Of a stretch of 19,527 bases of DNA, positions 6,919 through 15,379 are shown one piece after another. Position numbers and translations under genes: made by a program. Positions within the stretch are counted from its first letter, which is position 1, and every line of letters starts with the position of its first letter. The notes below the pieces were generated by a model. That model was not told where the DNA came from. It saw only the letters and a list, made by a program, of their open reading frames with translations, and made no database searches. Origin of the DNA: an uncultured Porphyromonadaceae bacterium. Its GTDB lineage: Bacteria; Bacteroidota; Bacteroidia; Bacteroidales; Muribaculaceae. The stretch is taken from contig CALDIF010000012.1 in the NCBI GenBank assembly GCA_937901905.1, positions 1-19,527 of the forward strand, in the 5' to 3' direction.

Positions 6919-8661
6919 TCAAGCGTCATCGGGTTTGATATTAGGTTCCTCAAGATGCAAACCCTTCTTGGCATCAACAGCCTTGAGAATTAAACCTATC
7001 ACGAGTGCTGCGACACCGAGCATGGCGAGCATTACAAGTGGCCATGTGTAGTCGTAACTCGTCGCCGCTTTCTCAGCGTCCATAGTCCCTGCCTTGACGG
7101 CAGCGACTATGGTGGGGTTGGTATTATCGAGAACCTTACCTATCAGGAGTGGGAACAACCACAAGCCGATGTTCTGTATCCAAAATATTAATGCGTAAGC
7201 CGAACCGATAATCTTCTCATCAACGAGTTTGGGTACGCTGGGCCACAATGATGCCGGCACAAGTGAGAACGACGAACCGAGCACGAGAATGGTCACGTAG
7301 GCAACCACAACACCACCAATGGCGTTACCCTTGAACAAAGGCAAAACGAAAGCGAAAGTCAAGTGGCAGGCAATCAGCAATAACGAGCCGAGTACGAGCA
7401 TGCTCGCCGCCTTGCCCTTGTGGTCAACATAGTTACCCAATATGGGAGTGATGCCCACAGCAAGCAGGGGGAATACGGCAAAAATAGTCTCGGCACTTTG
7501 ACGCATATAGCCCATGTAGCAGAATGTCACGAGCGCGACAACAGCGACACATAATGCCGTGTACTTCAATTCGGCATCTTTGATGAAATTGAACGAGAAA
7601 GCACCGGCAGCAACCACGAGCATTATAATATATTGAACGATAGTCACCGTACTTGATGCCCAGAAAGAGCCGGCATCAACAGGGGTAAAGGTCAAGTTAC
7701 ATTGTAACATATTAACAGCATACTTCTGGAACGGGAAGATAGCCGAATAATACAACACGCATAGCAATGCGACCAACCAAAAACCGCTACTGGTCAAAAT
7801 TTGACCCAAGTCCGAAATCTTGAACTCATCGTCCTTTTCCTCAGCTTCACCCGTCTGTGCATCAAGAGTGCGATCCATGAAGAAGTAAACGATGAACATG
7901 ATGAGTGCTATCATTAGCAACACAACACCGAAGGCCACCGAGCGGGACACATCAACAACACCGCCCAAGCGCGCGAACATCGGCGAGAAAATCATACATG
8001 TGGCCACACCGAGGCGAGCCAATGCCATCTCGCTTCCCATTGCCAATGCCGTCTCGCGACCCTTGAACCATTTGACAATACCACGAGAAACAGTGATGCC
8101 TGCCATCTCGACACCGCAACCGAAAATCATGAAACCTATTGCTGCAAATTTAGCAGAGGCCGGCATACCTTTATAGAATGGAGCGACTCCCAATTCCTGA
8201 AAACCCGGGATATAGTTCAAGTGATTGTTGAACCACGTTTCGAGCCCACTGCCGACAAACATGTCGGTAACAGCGTACCAGTTAATCACGGCACCGACAA
8301 GCATTACTACCCCCGATAGTATAGCCGTGAAACGAACCCCCATCTTGTCCAAGATAATGCCGGCAAAGATGAGGAAGAAAATAAATACATTGAGGAATGT
8401 TTCGCTACCCTGCATCGTGCCGAACGCGGTCGAATTCCAACCACGTGTCGATTCCACGAGATCCTTGATGGGCGACAAAATATCCATGAAAATGTAACTG
8501 CAGAACATCGCGAGAGCCAGCAACAGCAGTGCCGTCCAACGCATCGCTGCGCTATCGCGCAATGTCGTACGTGGTGTAGTATCGATGCCACCGTCCACGA
8601 TGACATCTTCCACAACGACGACATCTTGACCCACCGATTCGGGATTTAAATTCTCTTCCAT
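6919..8661 (-). CDS. MFS permease, MFSD1-like
   Basis: A 580-residue major facilitator protein with a long hydrophilic, acidic N-terminal tail (about 1-40) and about twelve membrane helices, beginning with WTALLLLALAMFCSYIFMDI. The first loops FLIFAGIILDKMGVRFTAIL contain the D-x-x-G-x-R signature of MFS loop 2-3. A charged central loop (MDRTLDAQTGEAEEKDDEFKI) divides the two halves. In the second half, GITPILGNYVDHKGK is the symmetric loop 8-9 motif, and KLVDEKIIGSAYALIFWIQN with IGLWLFPLLIGKVLD resembles the MFSD1-type branch, whose animal members export dipeptides from lysosomes. Substrate here is therefore only suggested (small peptides or another organic solute). It has its own promoter (8696-8727) and terminator (6864-6894), so it is probably monocistronic, and it is divergent from the gene at 8780. 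Confidence 0.85.
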   Translation of the reverse strand: MEENLNPESVGQDVVVVEDVIVDGGIDTTPRTTLRDSAAMRWTALLLLALAMFCSYIFMDILSPIKDLVESTRGWNSTAFGTMQGSETFLNVFIFFLIFAGIILDKMGVRFTAILSGVVMLVGAVINWYAVTDMFVGSGLETWFNNHLNYIPGFQELGVAPFYKGMPASAKFAAIGFMIFGCGVEMAGITVSRGIVKWFKGRETALAMGSEMALARLGVATCMIFSPMFARLGGVVDVSRSVAFGVVLLMIALIMFIVYFFMDRTLDAQTGEAEEKDDEFKISDLGQILTSSGFWLVALLCVLYYSAIFPFQKYAVNMLQCNLTFTPVDAGSFWASSTVTIVQYIIMLVVAAGAFSFNFIKDAELKYTALCVAVVALVTFCYMGYMRQSAETIFAVFPLLAVGITPILGNYVDHKGKAASMLVLGSLLLIACHLTFAFVLPLFKGNAIGGVVVAYVTILVLGSSFSLVPASLWPSVPKLVDEKIIGSAYALIFWIQNIGLWLFPLLIGKVLDNTNPTIVAAVKAGTMDAEKAATSYDYTWPLVMLAMLGVAALVIGLILKAVDAKKGLHLEEPNIKPDDA

Positions 8662-8695
8662 TGTAGTCGGGATTTTATTGTTAATAAATCGGGCG

Positions 8696-8727
8696 CAAAA
8701 TTAACAAAAACAAAATTGGCTCGCAAA
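8696..8727 (-). promoter_or_regulatory. Bacteroidota-type promoter for the MFS gene
   Basis: On the minus strand TTTG (8724-8727) and TAATTTTG (8696-8703) are separated by 20 nt, a full match. It lies 34 nt before the ATG, and its -33 element touches the inverted repeat 8706-8737. Confidence 0.75.
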
Positions 8728-8737
8728 TTTTGTTTTT
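8706..8737. repeat. 12-bp inverted repeat between divergent promoters
   Basis: AAAAACAAAATT (8706-8717) and AATTTTGTTTTT (8726-8737) are perfect inverted arms around the spacer GGCTCGCA. The repeat lies between the -7 elements of the divergent MFS promoter (8696-8727) and the plus-strand promoter (8715-8746) and covers both -33 elements at least in part. It could be an operator for a dimeric regulator acting on both genes; no regulator gene is adjacent. Confidence 0.55.
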
Positions 8738-8746
8738 ATATCTTTG
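8715..8746 (+). promoter_or_regulatory. Bacteroidota-type promoter for the two-TM protein gene
   Basis: ATTG (8715-8718; one base from TTTG) and TATCTTTG (8739-8746, full -7 match) are separated by 20 nt, 33 nt upstream of the ATG at 8780. Confidence 0.65.
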
Positions 8747-8779
8747 TAAATCTTTAACCTACCTGATAATCTTATTGCT

Positions 8780-9307
8780 ATGACAGTCCTCAATAATTAT
8801 TACTTCAAGAGCACCAAACTCGCAGTGCGTTCAACAGCCTACGCGATGGTAACGGTGTTGTGTACGGGTTTCTCGGTATGGGCACACCTCAATTGGGATC
8901 TGTCTTTCCTGTGGTACGACATTAAGGGCTATGTAATCATGATAGTGTATGTATTAATTACGCTTGGTATGGCCATATCGGGAATGAACGATTACAAGAA
9001 AAAACGCATGACCGATAGCGGCGAGCCGGCATTGACCCTTGCCGACGATCGCATCATATTCACCGACAACGACCTTGTCAAGCGGGTCGTGAAATTTGAA
9101 CATTGCAAGCACATCAACTTCGAGCACTTTTATTATTTCAGAATGGTCTTCAGTGATTTTATCATGAAAGTACAATATCTTGACGATTCGGGAGACGGAG
9201 ACATGACGGTGGTCAAGGTCGATCTCAACGACATTGACTTGCGACAGGAACATATCGAGCAAAAGATCAAGAAAGCCTTTAACCGATACAAAACCTCACG
9301 TGTTTAA
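8780..9307 (+). CDS. Two-TM membrane protein with a cytoplasmic PH-like domain, function unknown
   Basis: A 175-residue protein. Two hydrophobic segments (about 17-38, YAMVTVLCTGFSVWAHL region; and about 46-66, GYVIMIVYVLITLGMAIS) form a hairpin in the membrane, followed by a basic stretch DYKKKRM that should face the cytoplasm. The remaining 100 residues look like a beta-rich domain similar to bacterial PH-like domains: ALTLADDRIIFTDNDLVKRV, VKFEHCKHINFEHFYYFRMV and FIMKVQYLDDSGDGDMTVVK, then a C-terminal helix HIEQKIKKAFNRYKTSRV. I do not recognise a named family. It is transcribed away from the MFS permease from a shared regulatory region, so a link with transport or its control is possible, but this is inference. 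The ATG at 8780 is well placed after the promoter. Confidence 0.78.
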   Translation: MTVLNNYYFKSTKLAVRSTAYAMVTVLCTGFSVWAHLNWDLSFLWYDIKGYVIMIVYVLITLGMAISGMNDYKKKRMTDSGEPALTLADDRIIFTDNDLVKRVVKFEHCKHINFEHFYYFRMVFSDFIMKVQYLDDSGDGDMTVVKVDLNDIDLRQEHIEQKIKKAFNRYKTSRV

Positions 9308-9377
9308 GGTGCTTAAGGAAGAATGTGCGCAAAATGTTAAATATGCTTGCATTTCATACTAATTGAAAAATTTTCAC

Positions 9378-9385
9378 TAACTTTA
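9378..9385 (+). promoter_or_regulatory. Possible -7 element before the TolB-like lipoprotein gene
   Basis: TAACTTTA matches seven of eight bases of the Bacteroidota -7 consensus TAnnTTTG, 30 nt upstream of the ATG at 9416. No good -33 TTTG is found at the usual distance. It is the only promoter-like site seen before the plus-strand run ending at 16441, and it argues against a start at the TTG at 9347. Confidence 0.35.
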
Positions 9386-9415
9386 CACGATTTTATAGAA
9401 AAACAAACCGAGATT

Positions 9416-10390
9416 ATGATCAAAATTCGATATAAGGTAGTCGCAATGTTGACTTTGGCACTCGGTATAGTGGGGTGTGCTCAAGCCGAGCCTCCTCGCT
9501 TGATCGAGACTTGCACGGCAGTACCGCGCCCTGCATATTTTCCACAGTTGAGTCCCAATGGCAAGAGCATCGCCTATAGTAGTGTCGACGGATTTAAACT
9601 GATGATGCGCATGCTCGACACCGATAGTGTAATTACCGTCGACAGCATCGGTGCACCGGGTTATGATGCGCGTTTCGGCGGTGACGGATTGCTCTACTAC
9701 ATCACCATGGAGCGCAAGCGTAACAATCTTGTCTATCGCACGGCACACTCATTTGATGTCGTCACCGGCAGTCATCATGTTGTTCTCCCCGCACAGCATG
9801 GCGCGGTGCGTCTTTGCCCGACAACCGATGGAATGGCTATAGCGGGTGAGCATAAAAATTATGTTGTCGGCAAGGGTAAATGGGTTTACACCGAAAACAG
9901 TAAATTGATCATTGTCGACGGCAAGCATCGCACCACTGTGTCACCTGCCGGACAATGTGCCGGCTATATTTGGGCATCATTATCGCCCGACGGGAATAAG
10001 GTGGTGTTCGATGCCGTCGGGAAAGGCTTGTACGTTTGCGACCTCAACGGCAAGGTACTCGCCAAGTTAGGTTATTACCTCATGCCACAATGGCTTGATA
10101 ATGATTATGTGGTTGCAATGTTGAGTTCGGCGAATAACACAACGGTGAAAAAACAACAACTGGTGGCACTTCGTGCCGACGGACGCGGCTCACGTGTTGC
10201 ACTCACCGAGCCCGATGAAGATGCAACTTACCCGATGGTTGGTGCCGACGGACGGTTAGTGTATGTGGGTAAGAATGTGGAAACACGACTCGCACGAGTC
10301 ACACGCGACCCCGTTACTGCCGAAGAAAAGGAAAGCGAGCCGGCTGTGCGCCCTCAACGCGGTCGCAGTTATCATGTTGATGTTGACTGA
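9416..10390 (+). CDS. TolB-like / PD40 beta-propeller lipoprotein
   Basis: A 324-residue envelope protein. The signal peptide MIKIRYKVVAMLTLALGIVG ends in a lipobox IVGC (Cys21), although cleavage after AQA is also possible. The mature part shows PD40/WD40-like repeats as in the Tol-Pal protein TolB: PQLSPNGKSIAYSS (about 43-56), WASLSPDGNKVVFDAVGKGL (about 186-205) and YPMVGADGRLVYVGKN (about 272-287). Such propellers bind other envelope proteins. The ATG at 9416 is preferred over a TTG at 9347 because it gives the signal peptide and lies after the -7-like site at 9378. The gene is 24 nt upstream of the amidase gene and is probably cotranscribed with it, so a role near peptidoglycan is plausible. 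It is shorter than real TolB (about 430 residues) and lacks its N-terminal domain; no other tol gene is present. Confidence 0.82.
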   Translation: MIKIRYKVVAMLTLALGIVGCAQAEPPRLIETCTAVPRPAYFPQLSPNGKSIAYSSVDGFKLMMRMLDTDSVITVDSIGAPGYDARFGGDGLLYYITMERKRNNLVYRTAHSFDVVTGSHHVVLPAQHGAVRLCPTTDGMAIAGEHKNYVVGKGKWVYTENSKLIIVDGKHRTTVSPAGQCAGYIWASLSPDGNKVVFDAVGKGLYVCDLNGKVLAKLGYYLMPQWLDNDYVVAMLSSANNTTVKKQQLVALRADGRGSRVALTEPDEDATYPMVGADGRLVYVGKNVETRLARVTRDPVTAEEKESEPAVRPQRGRSYHVDVD

Positions 10391-10414
10391 TTTTATTAAA
10401 TATTCCGAAAGAAC

Positions 10415-11446
10415 ATGAAACGATATATATTACCCATAATCGCTTTATTCACAGCGAGTGTCGTAACAAGTCAAGCAGCCATACAAGATGCTCCCGAACG
10501 TCCGCGTGTTTTTGTCAACCCCGGTCATGGCGGGCACGACAATAATGACAGACCATGCCCATTCGCTAACGACGCTGCCGGCAAGGCAGTAGAGTACTAT
10601 GAGAGTAATAGCAATCTTGCCAAGGGGAACGCCTTGTGTGAGATACTACGCCACAAGGGGTACGAAGTTCAGACGACACGCACTACCAACACCACTGCCG
10701 ATGATTTACCGCTATTCGAAATCGTTGCGCTGGCAGCCAATAGCGGTGCCGATATCTTTGTGGCCCTCCACAGCAATGCCACGGGAGTTGATAAACGCAT
10801 GAATTTCCCACTTGCGCTCTATCGCGGTTATACCGGCGAGCCCAAGAGTGAGGGTAGCGACGAACTGTCGAAATGTATTCTCAAGTATACACGTGCCAAC
10901 GGTATGGCACAGTGGAATGCCAACGAACGTGCCGCCGGTGACTATACATTCTACAACTGGGGTTATGGTGTCGGCTTGGGTGTGTTGCGCTATAACAAAT
11001 TACCGGCGATGTTGCTCGAAGGCACTTTTCATGATTATATCCCCGAACGATGCCGACTATTAAACAACGACTACTGCTGGCATGAGGCATGGGAAGTGTC
11101 GCAAGGTATTGACGAGTACTTCAAGCGCTCGGGACGTTACGGCAAGGGTCTGATTGCCGGTGTTATCGCCGACTCGGCATTGACACGCAGTTACAAGGGT
11201 GTGCAGTTCGGACGAGACAAGTTCCGACCCGTCAGTGGCGTTAAGATTGTGCTTAAGGATCATCGTGGCAAGACGGTTGATGCGTACACAACAGACAAAC
11301 TTGACAACGGAGTGTTCCTATTCCGCAATTTATCACCCGGCAAGTACACCATCGAAGTACCGAGTCGCCCGCTTGCACAACCTCTTGAGGTTGATGTTAA
11401 AGCGGGGGAGAATACTTATGCCGAGATTATCTATCCATGCGAATAA
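10415..11446 (+). CDS. Secreted N-acetylmuramoyl-L-alanine amidase (Amidase_3) with C-terminal beta-sandwich domain
   Basis: Cleaves the amide bond between N-acetylmuramic acid and the stem peptide of peptidoglycan. The 343-residue protein has a signal peptide (cut near residue 21, SQAA) and an Amidase_3 zinc domain at about 31-238: first zinc histidine H38 in VFVNPGHGGHDN, zinc glutamate E63 in YYESNSNLAKG, zinc histidine H119 in FVALHSNA, catalytic glutamate E202 in LLEGTFHD. Residues about 262-343 (VSGVKIVLKDHRGKTVDAYT, then GVFLFRNLSPGKYTIEV) form a carboxypeptidase-regulatory-like or CNA-B-like beta-sandwich, common as an accessory module in Bacteroidota. The insert between zinc ligands 2 and 3 is short and the region 125-185 is long. 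It lies between the TolB-like gene (24 nt) and a sugar-kinase-like gene (30 nt), in one probable operon. Confidence 0.92.
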   Translation: MKRYILPIIALFTASVVTSQAAIQDAPERPRVFVNPGHGGHDNNDRPCPFANDAAGKAVEYYESNSNLAKGNALCEILRHKGYEVQTTRTTNTTADDLPLFEIVALAANSGADIFVALHSNATGVDKRMNFPLALYRGYTGEPKSEGSDELSKCILKYTRANGMAQWNANERAAGDYTFYNWGYGVGLGVLRYNKLPAMLLEGTFHDYIPERCRLLNNDYCWHEAWEVSQGIDEYFKRSGRYGKGLIAGVIADSALTRSYKGVQFGRDKFRPVSGVKIVLKDHRGKTVDAYTTDKLDNGVFLFRNLSPGKYTIEVPSRPLAQPLEVDVKAGENTYAEIIYPCE

Positions 11447-11476
11447 ATCACCGCGTGACTGAATTCCGATAACACA

Positions 11477-12316
11477 ATGTCCGAAATTATTGTTATAGCC
11501 GAGAGTAGCAGCACGCGCACCGAGTGGTCACTTGTTGAGCAAGGGAAAGAGATAGAACACGCTTTCACCGCGGGTATGAATCCTCTTTTCCATACACGTC
11601 GCGAGATGAGTCACATCGTACGACTTGAATTGCCTCCTGAGTTTTTCAAGCACCGTTGGAGTCATGTATACTACTATGGTGCCGGCTGTTTTTCTCCTGA
11701 GAAAAGTCGCATCGTTGAGGCCTCGCTTGTGGCTCAGTTCAAGTCACCGGTCACAGTGATGAGCGACCTGTTGGGCGCGGCACGAGGACTGCTGATACAC
11801 GAGCCGGGGTTGGCATGTATTTTGGGAACCGGTTCAAATTCTTGTTTCTATGACGGCAATGCTATTGTTAAGAATGTTAGAGCCGGTGGTTTTATCTTGG
11901 GCGACGAGGGCAGTGGGGCTTCGTTAGGGCGCATCTTTGTGGGCGATTGTCTCAAGGGGTTGGCTCCACACGACCTGTGCGAAGCGTTTTACGATCGCTA
12001 CGAGTTGACTCCCGACGAAATCCTTGACATGGTATATAATAACCCTGCCGCAAACCGCAACTTGCGATCTTTCTCGTTTTTCCTTGCCGACCACATGGAA
12101 AGCGAGTATGTACACAATCTCGTTTACACGGAATTCATGCGTTTCTTTACACGCAACATCAGTCAGTACGACTATCACACCTATTCGCTCAGTATCGTCG
12201 GTAACATAGCAGGTACTTATAGCGAGGTTTTACGTCAAGTGGCAACCGATTTCGGTGCGACCGTCGACAAGATCGTTCACAACTCGATGCCCGGTCTGAT
12301 TAAATACCACAGTTGA
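11477..12316 (+). CDS. BadF/BadG-type ATPase, N-acetylglucosamine kinase-like, with altered phosphate-1 motif
   Basis: A 279-residue protein of the ASKHA (actin/hexokinase) fold, closest in pattern to the BadF/BadG/BcrA/BcrD family that includes N-acetylglucosamine kinases. Seen: the phosphate-1 strand IIVIAESSSTRTEW (residues 4-17), a likely catalytic aspartate D97 in TVMSDLLGAARG, the phosphate-2 motif ILGTGSNS (115-122), the family motif GDEGSGASLG (142-151), and a C-terminal adenosine region SIVGNIAGTYSEVLRQ (239-254). The usual phosphate-1 motif is D-(S/G)-G-(S/G)-T; here Asp9 is Glu and the central Gly is Ser, so activity may be changed. The neighbouring amidase makes a role in recycling of cell-wall amino sugars attractive, but substrate is not proved. 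The start ATG lies 30 nt after the amidase gene. Confidence 0.82.
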   Translation: MSEIIVIAESSSTRTEWSLVEQGKEIEHAFTAGMNPLFHTRREMSHIVRLELPPEFFKHRWSHVYYYGAGCFSPEKSRIVEASLVAQFKSPVTVMSDLLGAARGLLIHEPGLACILGTGSNSCFYDGNAIVKNVRAGGFILGDEGSGASLGRIFVGDCLKGLAPHDLCEAFYDRYELTPDEILDMVYNNPAANRNLRSFSFFLADHMESEYVHNLVYTEFMRFFTRNISQYDYHTYSLSIVGNIAGTYSEVLRQVATDFGATVDKIVHNSMPGLIKYHS

Positions 12317-12348
12317 AAACCCGAATAATTAATGATAATACCAAAAAT

Positions 12349-14664
12349 ATGGCAAAGATAACCAAGAAAATGGCCCTCGATTATCACAGTGAGGGCAAAC
12401 CCGGCAAGATTGAGGTAGTCCCCACCAAGAGTCATCAATCTCAAACCGACTTGTCGTTGGCCTATTCTCCCGGAGTGGCTTATCCTTGTTTGGAGATTCA
12501 AGAAGATGCCTCGGCAGCCTATCGTTATACCAACAAGGGCAACTTAATGGCTGTGATCAGTAATGGCACTGCTGTGTTAGGCTTAGGTAATATCGGTGCG
12601 CTTGCCGGCAAGCCGGTGATGGAAGGAAAGGCCTTGCTGTTCAAGATTTTTGCCGGCTTGGATTGCTTTGATATTGAAGTTGACGAGCGCGACCCCGAGA
12701 AGTTTATTGCAGCGGTAAAAGCCATCTCACCAACGTTTGGTGGAATTAACCTTGAAGACATCAAGGCTCCCGAGTGTTTCGAGATTGAACGCCGGCTCAA
12801 GGCGGAGTGTAACATACCCGTCATGCACGATGACCAACATGGCACCGCAATCATCAGTGCAGCCGGATTGATTAACGCCCTCAAAATTCAAGGCAAGAAA
12901 CCTGAGGACATTCAATTGGTTGTCAATGGTGCCGGTGCGGCAGCCATTTGTTGCACAAAGTTGTACATGGCAGTGGGCGTGAGGCGTGAGAATATTGTGA
13001 TGTGCGACAGTCGTGGAGTGATCACAACGTCGCGCACCGACCTTAATGAACAGAAGCGCGAATTTGCCACTACACGTCCTATTACAACGCTTGCCGAGGC
13101 TATGAAGAATGCCGATGTGTTCCTCGGTTTGAGTGTGCGCGATGTGGTTACTCGCGAGATGGTACAGTCGATGGCTGCACGTCCCATCGTGTTTGCTCTC
13201 GCCAATCCCGATCCCGAAATTGCCTATGATGAGGCAATGGCATCGCGCGATGACTTGATTTTTGCAACGGGACGCAGCGATTACCCTAACCAAATCAATA
13301 ATGTACTCGGTTTCCCGTATATCTTCCGCGGAGCCATTGACAGTGGTGCAACCGAGATTAACGGAGCCATGGAACTCGCGGCTGTACATGCCATTGCCGA
13401 CCTTGCCAAACGCAACGTGCCCCCCATCGTGAATGCCGCTTACAAGCTGAACCATATTAAATTCGGTCCTCAGTACATCTTACCTAAAGCACTGGATCCT
13501 CGCCTGATTACTGTGGTGTCGAGTGCTGTCGCTAAAGCGGCAATGGACAGTGGCGTGGCCACTCGACCGATAGATGATTTTGATGCCTATCGCAGTGAGT
13601 TGCGCCGAGTCTTAGGTTACGACGACAAGTTGTTACGTCGCTTCACCGATGCCGCCAAGCGCAATCCCAAGCGTGTGGTGTTCGCCCAAGCGGATACCGA
13701 CAACATGCTGCAAGCGGCAGTGTATGCCTTCCACCACGGCACTTGTATACCCGTCCTGCTGGGCAACGAGGAGATGATAGCCAAGCGCGCCGCGCGTCTT
13801 GATCTTGACATCAAGGGCATTGAAATTGTTAATCCTCGCCATGACCGCGAGTTAAAACGCCGACACCGCTATGCCGACATGCTTGCTCGCAAGCATCAAC
13901 GTGACGGTATTAACCGCCGTGAGGCACGAGAAAAGATGTACGACCGCAACTATTTCGGCATGATGATGGTTGAAACCGGTGAAGCCGATGCTTTCATCAC
14001 CGGGACCTTTGCCGGTGGTGGCAATACAGTGAAAATAGCCAAAGAGGTTATCGGCATCAAAGCCGGCTATCACCACTTCGCGACAATGCACATCGTGAAC
14101 ACCAAGCGTGGCACATTCTTCCTTGCCGACACGTCAATTAACCACAACAACGACACTGATGAACTGGTGGACATCGCCCGTCTTACCCACGAGGCCGTGC
14201 GCAACTACGCTCACTTCCCCGTTATGGCAATGCTCAGTTATAGCAACTTCGGCAGCAATCCCGAGCATGGTCCGATAGAAATTCATCACGCCGTTGATGT
14301 GCTGCATGAGCAATATCCCGACATAATTGTCGACGGCGAGATGCAATTACAATATGCTATAAATAGGGAGTTGCGTGACAATCAGTTCCCGTTTAACACG
14401 CTTAAGGGAAAAGACGTGAACACGTTGATTTTCCCCAATTTGAGTGCTGCTAACACCGTTTTCCAAATGATGCTTGAGTTCGGTGGTGCCGAGGTGATAG
14501 GTCCCATACAAATCGGGTTGAATAAGCCTATTCACTTCACGAGTATTGACACGCCGGTGCGCGACATCGTTAACCTTATCACAATGGCGGTGATTGACGC
14601 TGCCGTGTATGAGCGAGTTAACAGCGGTGAGATTTCAGCACCACGTCGTCACCGTTCAACCAAA
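12349..14664 (+). CDS. maeB: NADP-dependent malic enzyme, MaeB type (malic + phosphotransacetylase-like domains)
   Basis: Oxidatively decarboxylates L-malate to pyruvate with NADP reduction. The 772-residue length fits MaeB proteins (about 760). Malic domain: catalytic Tyr39 in LAYSPGVA, catalytic Lys94 in MEGKALLFKIFAG, metal ligands E136-D137 in INLEDIKAPECF and D161/D162 in PVMHDDQHGTA. Dinucleotide-binding domain: VVNGAGAAA (about 191-199) and later IVFALANPDPEI. The C-terminal half (about 430-765), starting RVVFAQADTDNMLQAAVYA and containing GEADAFITGTFAG and MLSYSNFGSNPEHGP, is the phosphotransacetylase-like domain that in MaeB is non-catalytic and mediates acetyl-CoA control. The ATG at 12349 is preferred to a TTG at 12313 that overlaps the upstream stop codon; it leaves 32 nt after the kinase-like gene. 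Coordinates exclude the stop codon. Confidence 0.95.
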
Positions 14665-14687
14665 TAACTAATTTCCAATAACTATCA

Positions 14688-15374
14688 GTGTCGGACTTGT
14701 TGAACAGCATTCCCGATGCGACCGATAAATTAATGAAAACAAAACGAATTGACAGTTTCCGTGAGCGCCACCCTATAGTGGTCAACTTGTTGTTGATGTT
14801 TGTCGCAACCTGTGTACTGATTTACATCGCGTTGCTATTCATCGATGTATTCACCGACCACGGCAGGCAACGACAAGTTCCTGATGTGCGTAGTCTCTCG
14901 TTAGGTGAGGCCATCGAAAAGGTTGAAGCGGCAGGTATGGCATGGGACATCAGCGATTCAACACAATACGACCGCAATTTCAAACCCGGTGTTGTGATTG
15001 ATCAAGATCCTAAGGCAGGCAGTTTTGTAAAACCTACTCGCGCAATATATTTTAAAGTCAACGCGATGCATGACCGAAAGGTCGCTCTACCACGATTGGT
15101 AGACATCTCGTCCCGACAAGCCGTTGCCATGTTGCGCACACAAGGGTTTAAAGACATCGTTTTGGATAGTGTCCGAGGTCCGAGCAGCAGTCGCGGTGTG
15201 GTGCTGCAAGTAAAAGTTGACGGTCACAGCGTAGCCGACGGGACAAGTGTTCTCGTCTCGTCCAATATCCTTCTTGTAGTGTGTGATGGCTCAATTGACG
15301 ACACAATGCCCGATACAATAGTGAACTCGGTACTCGAGTCGCTCGAGGTTGCCGGTTCTAATCAACAACAATAA
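14688..15374 (+). CDS. Membrane-anchored PASTA domain protein
   Basis: A 228-residue protein (GTG start) with a basic N-terminus (MKTKRIDSFRERHP), one membrane segment at about 31-53 (VVNLLLMFVATCVLIYIALLFI), then two PASTA domains outside: about 64-125 (VPDVRSLSLGEAIEKVEAAG ... VIDQDPKAGSFVKPTRAIYF) and about 131-203 (LPRLVDISSRQAVAMLRTQG ... SVADGTSVLVSSNILLVV). PASTA domains bind peptidoglycan fragments or beta-lactam-like ligands, but here no kinase or transpeptidase domain is attached. The reading from GTG 14688 leaves 20 nt after maeB, and codons before the internal ATG look coding; ATG 14736 is a real alternative and would give 212 residues. The RluD-type gene follows after 5 nt; I recall the PASTA-RluD order being common in Bacteroidota, where D-Ala-D-Ala ligase often follows, which it does not here. 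Confidence 0.82.
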   Translation: MSDLLNSIPDATDKLMKTKRIDSFRERHPIVVNLLLMFVATCVLIYIALLFIDVFTDHGRQRQVPDVRSLSLGEAIEKVEAAGMAWDISDSTQYDRNFKPGVVIDQDPKAGSFVKPTRAIYFKVNAMHDRKVALPRLVDISSRQAVAMLRTQGFKDIVLDSVRGPSSSRGVVLQVKVDGHSVADGTSVLVSSNILLVVCDGSIDDTMPDTIVNSVLESLEVAGSNQQQ

Positions 15375-15379
15375 GTTTC

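Noticed and set aside
9347..9415. TTG start for the TolB-like lipoprotein
   Set aside because: It lies before the -7-like site and would hide the lipoprotein signal peptide.
12727..13455. Minus-strand 242-codon open frame
   Set aside because: It is antisense to the malic enzyme domain, which is well conserved; no start signal or family pattern supports it.
14688..14735. Reading the first 16 codons of the PASTA protein as non-coding leader
   Set aside because: Codon use there looks coding, and the DNA turns A/T-rich only before the GTG; kept as coding, though the ATG at 14736 remains possible.
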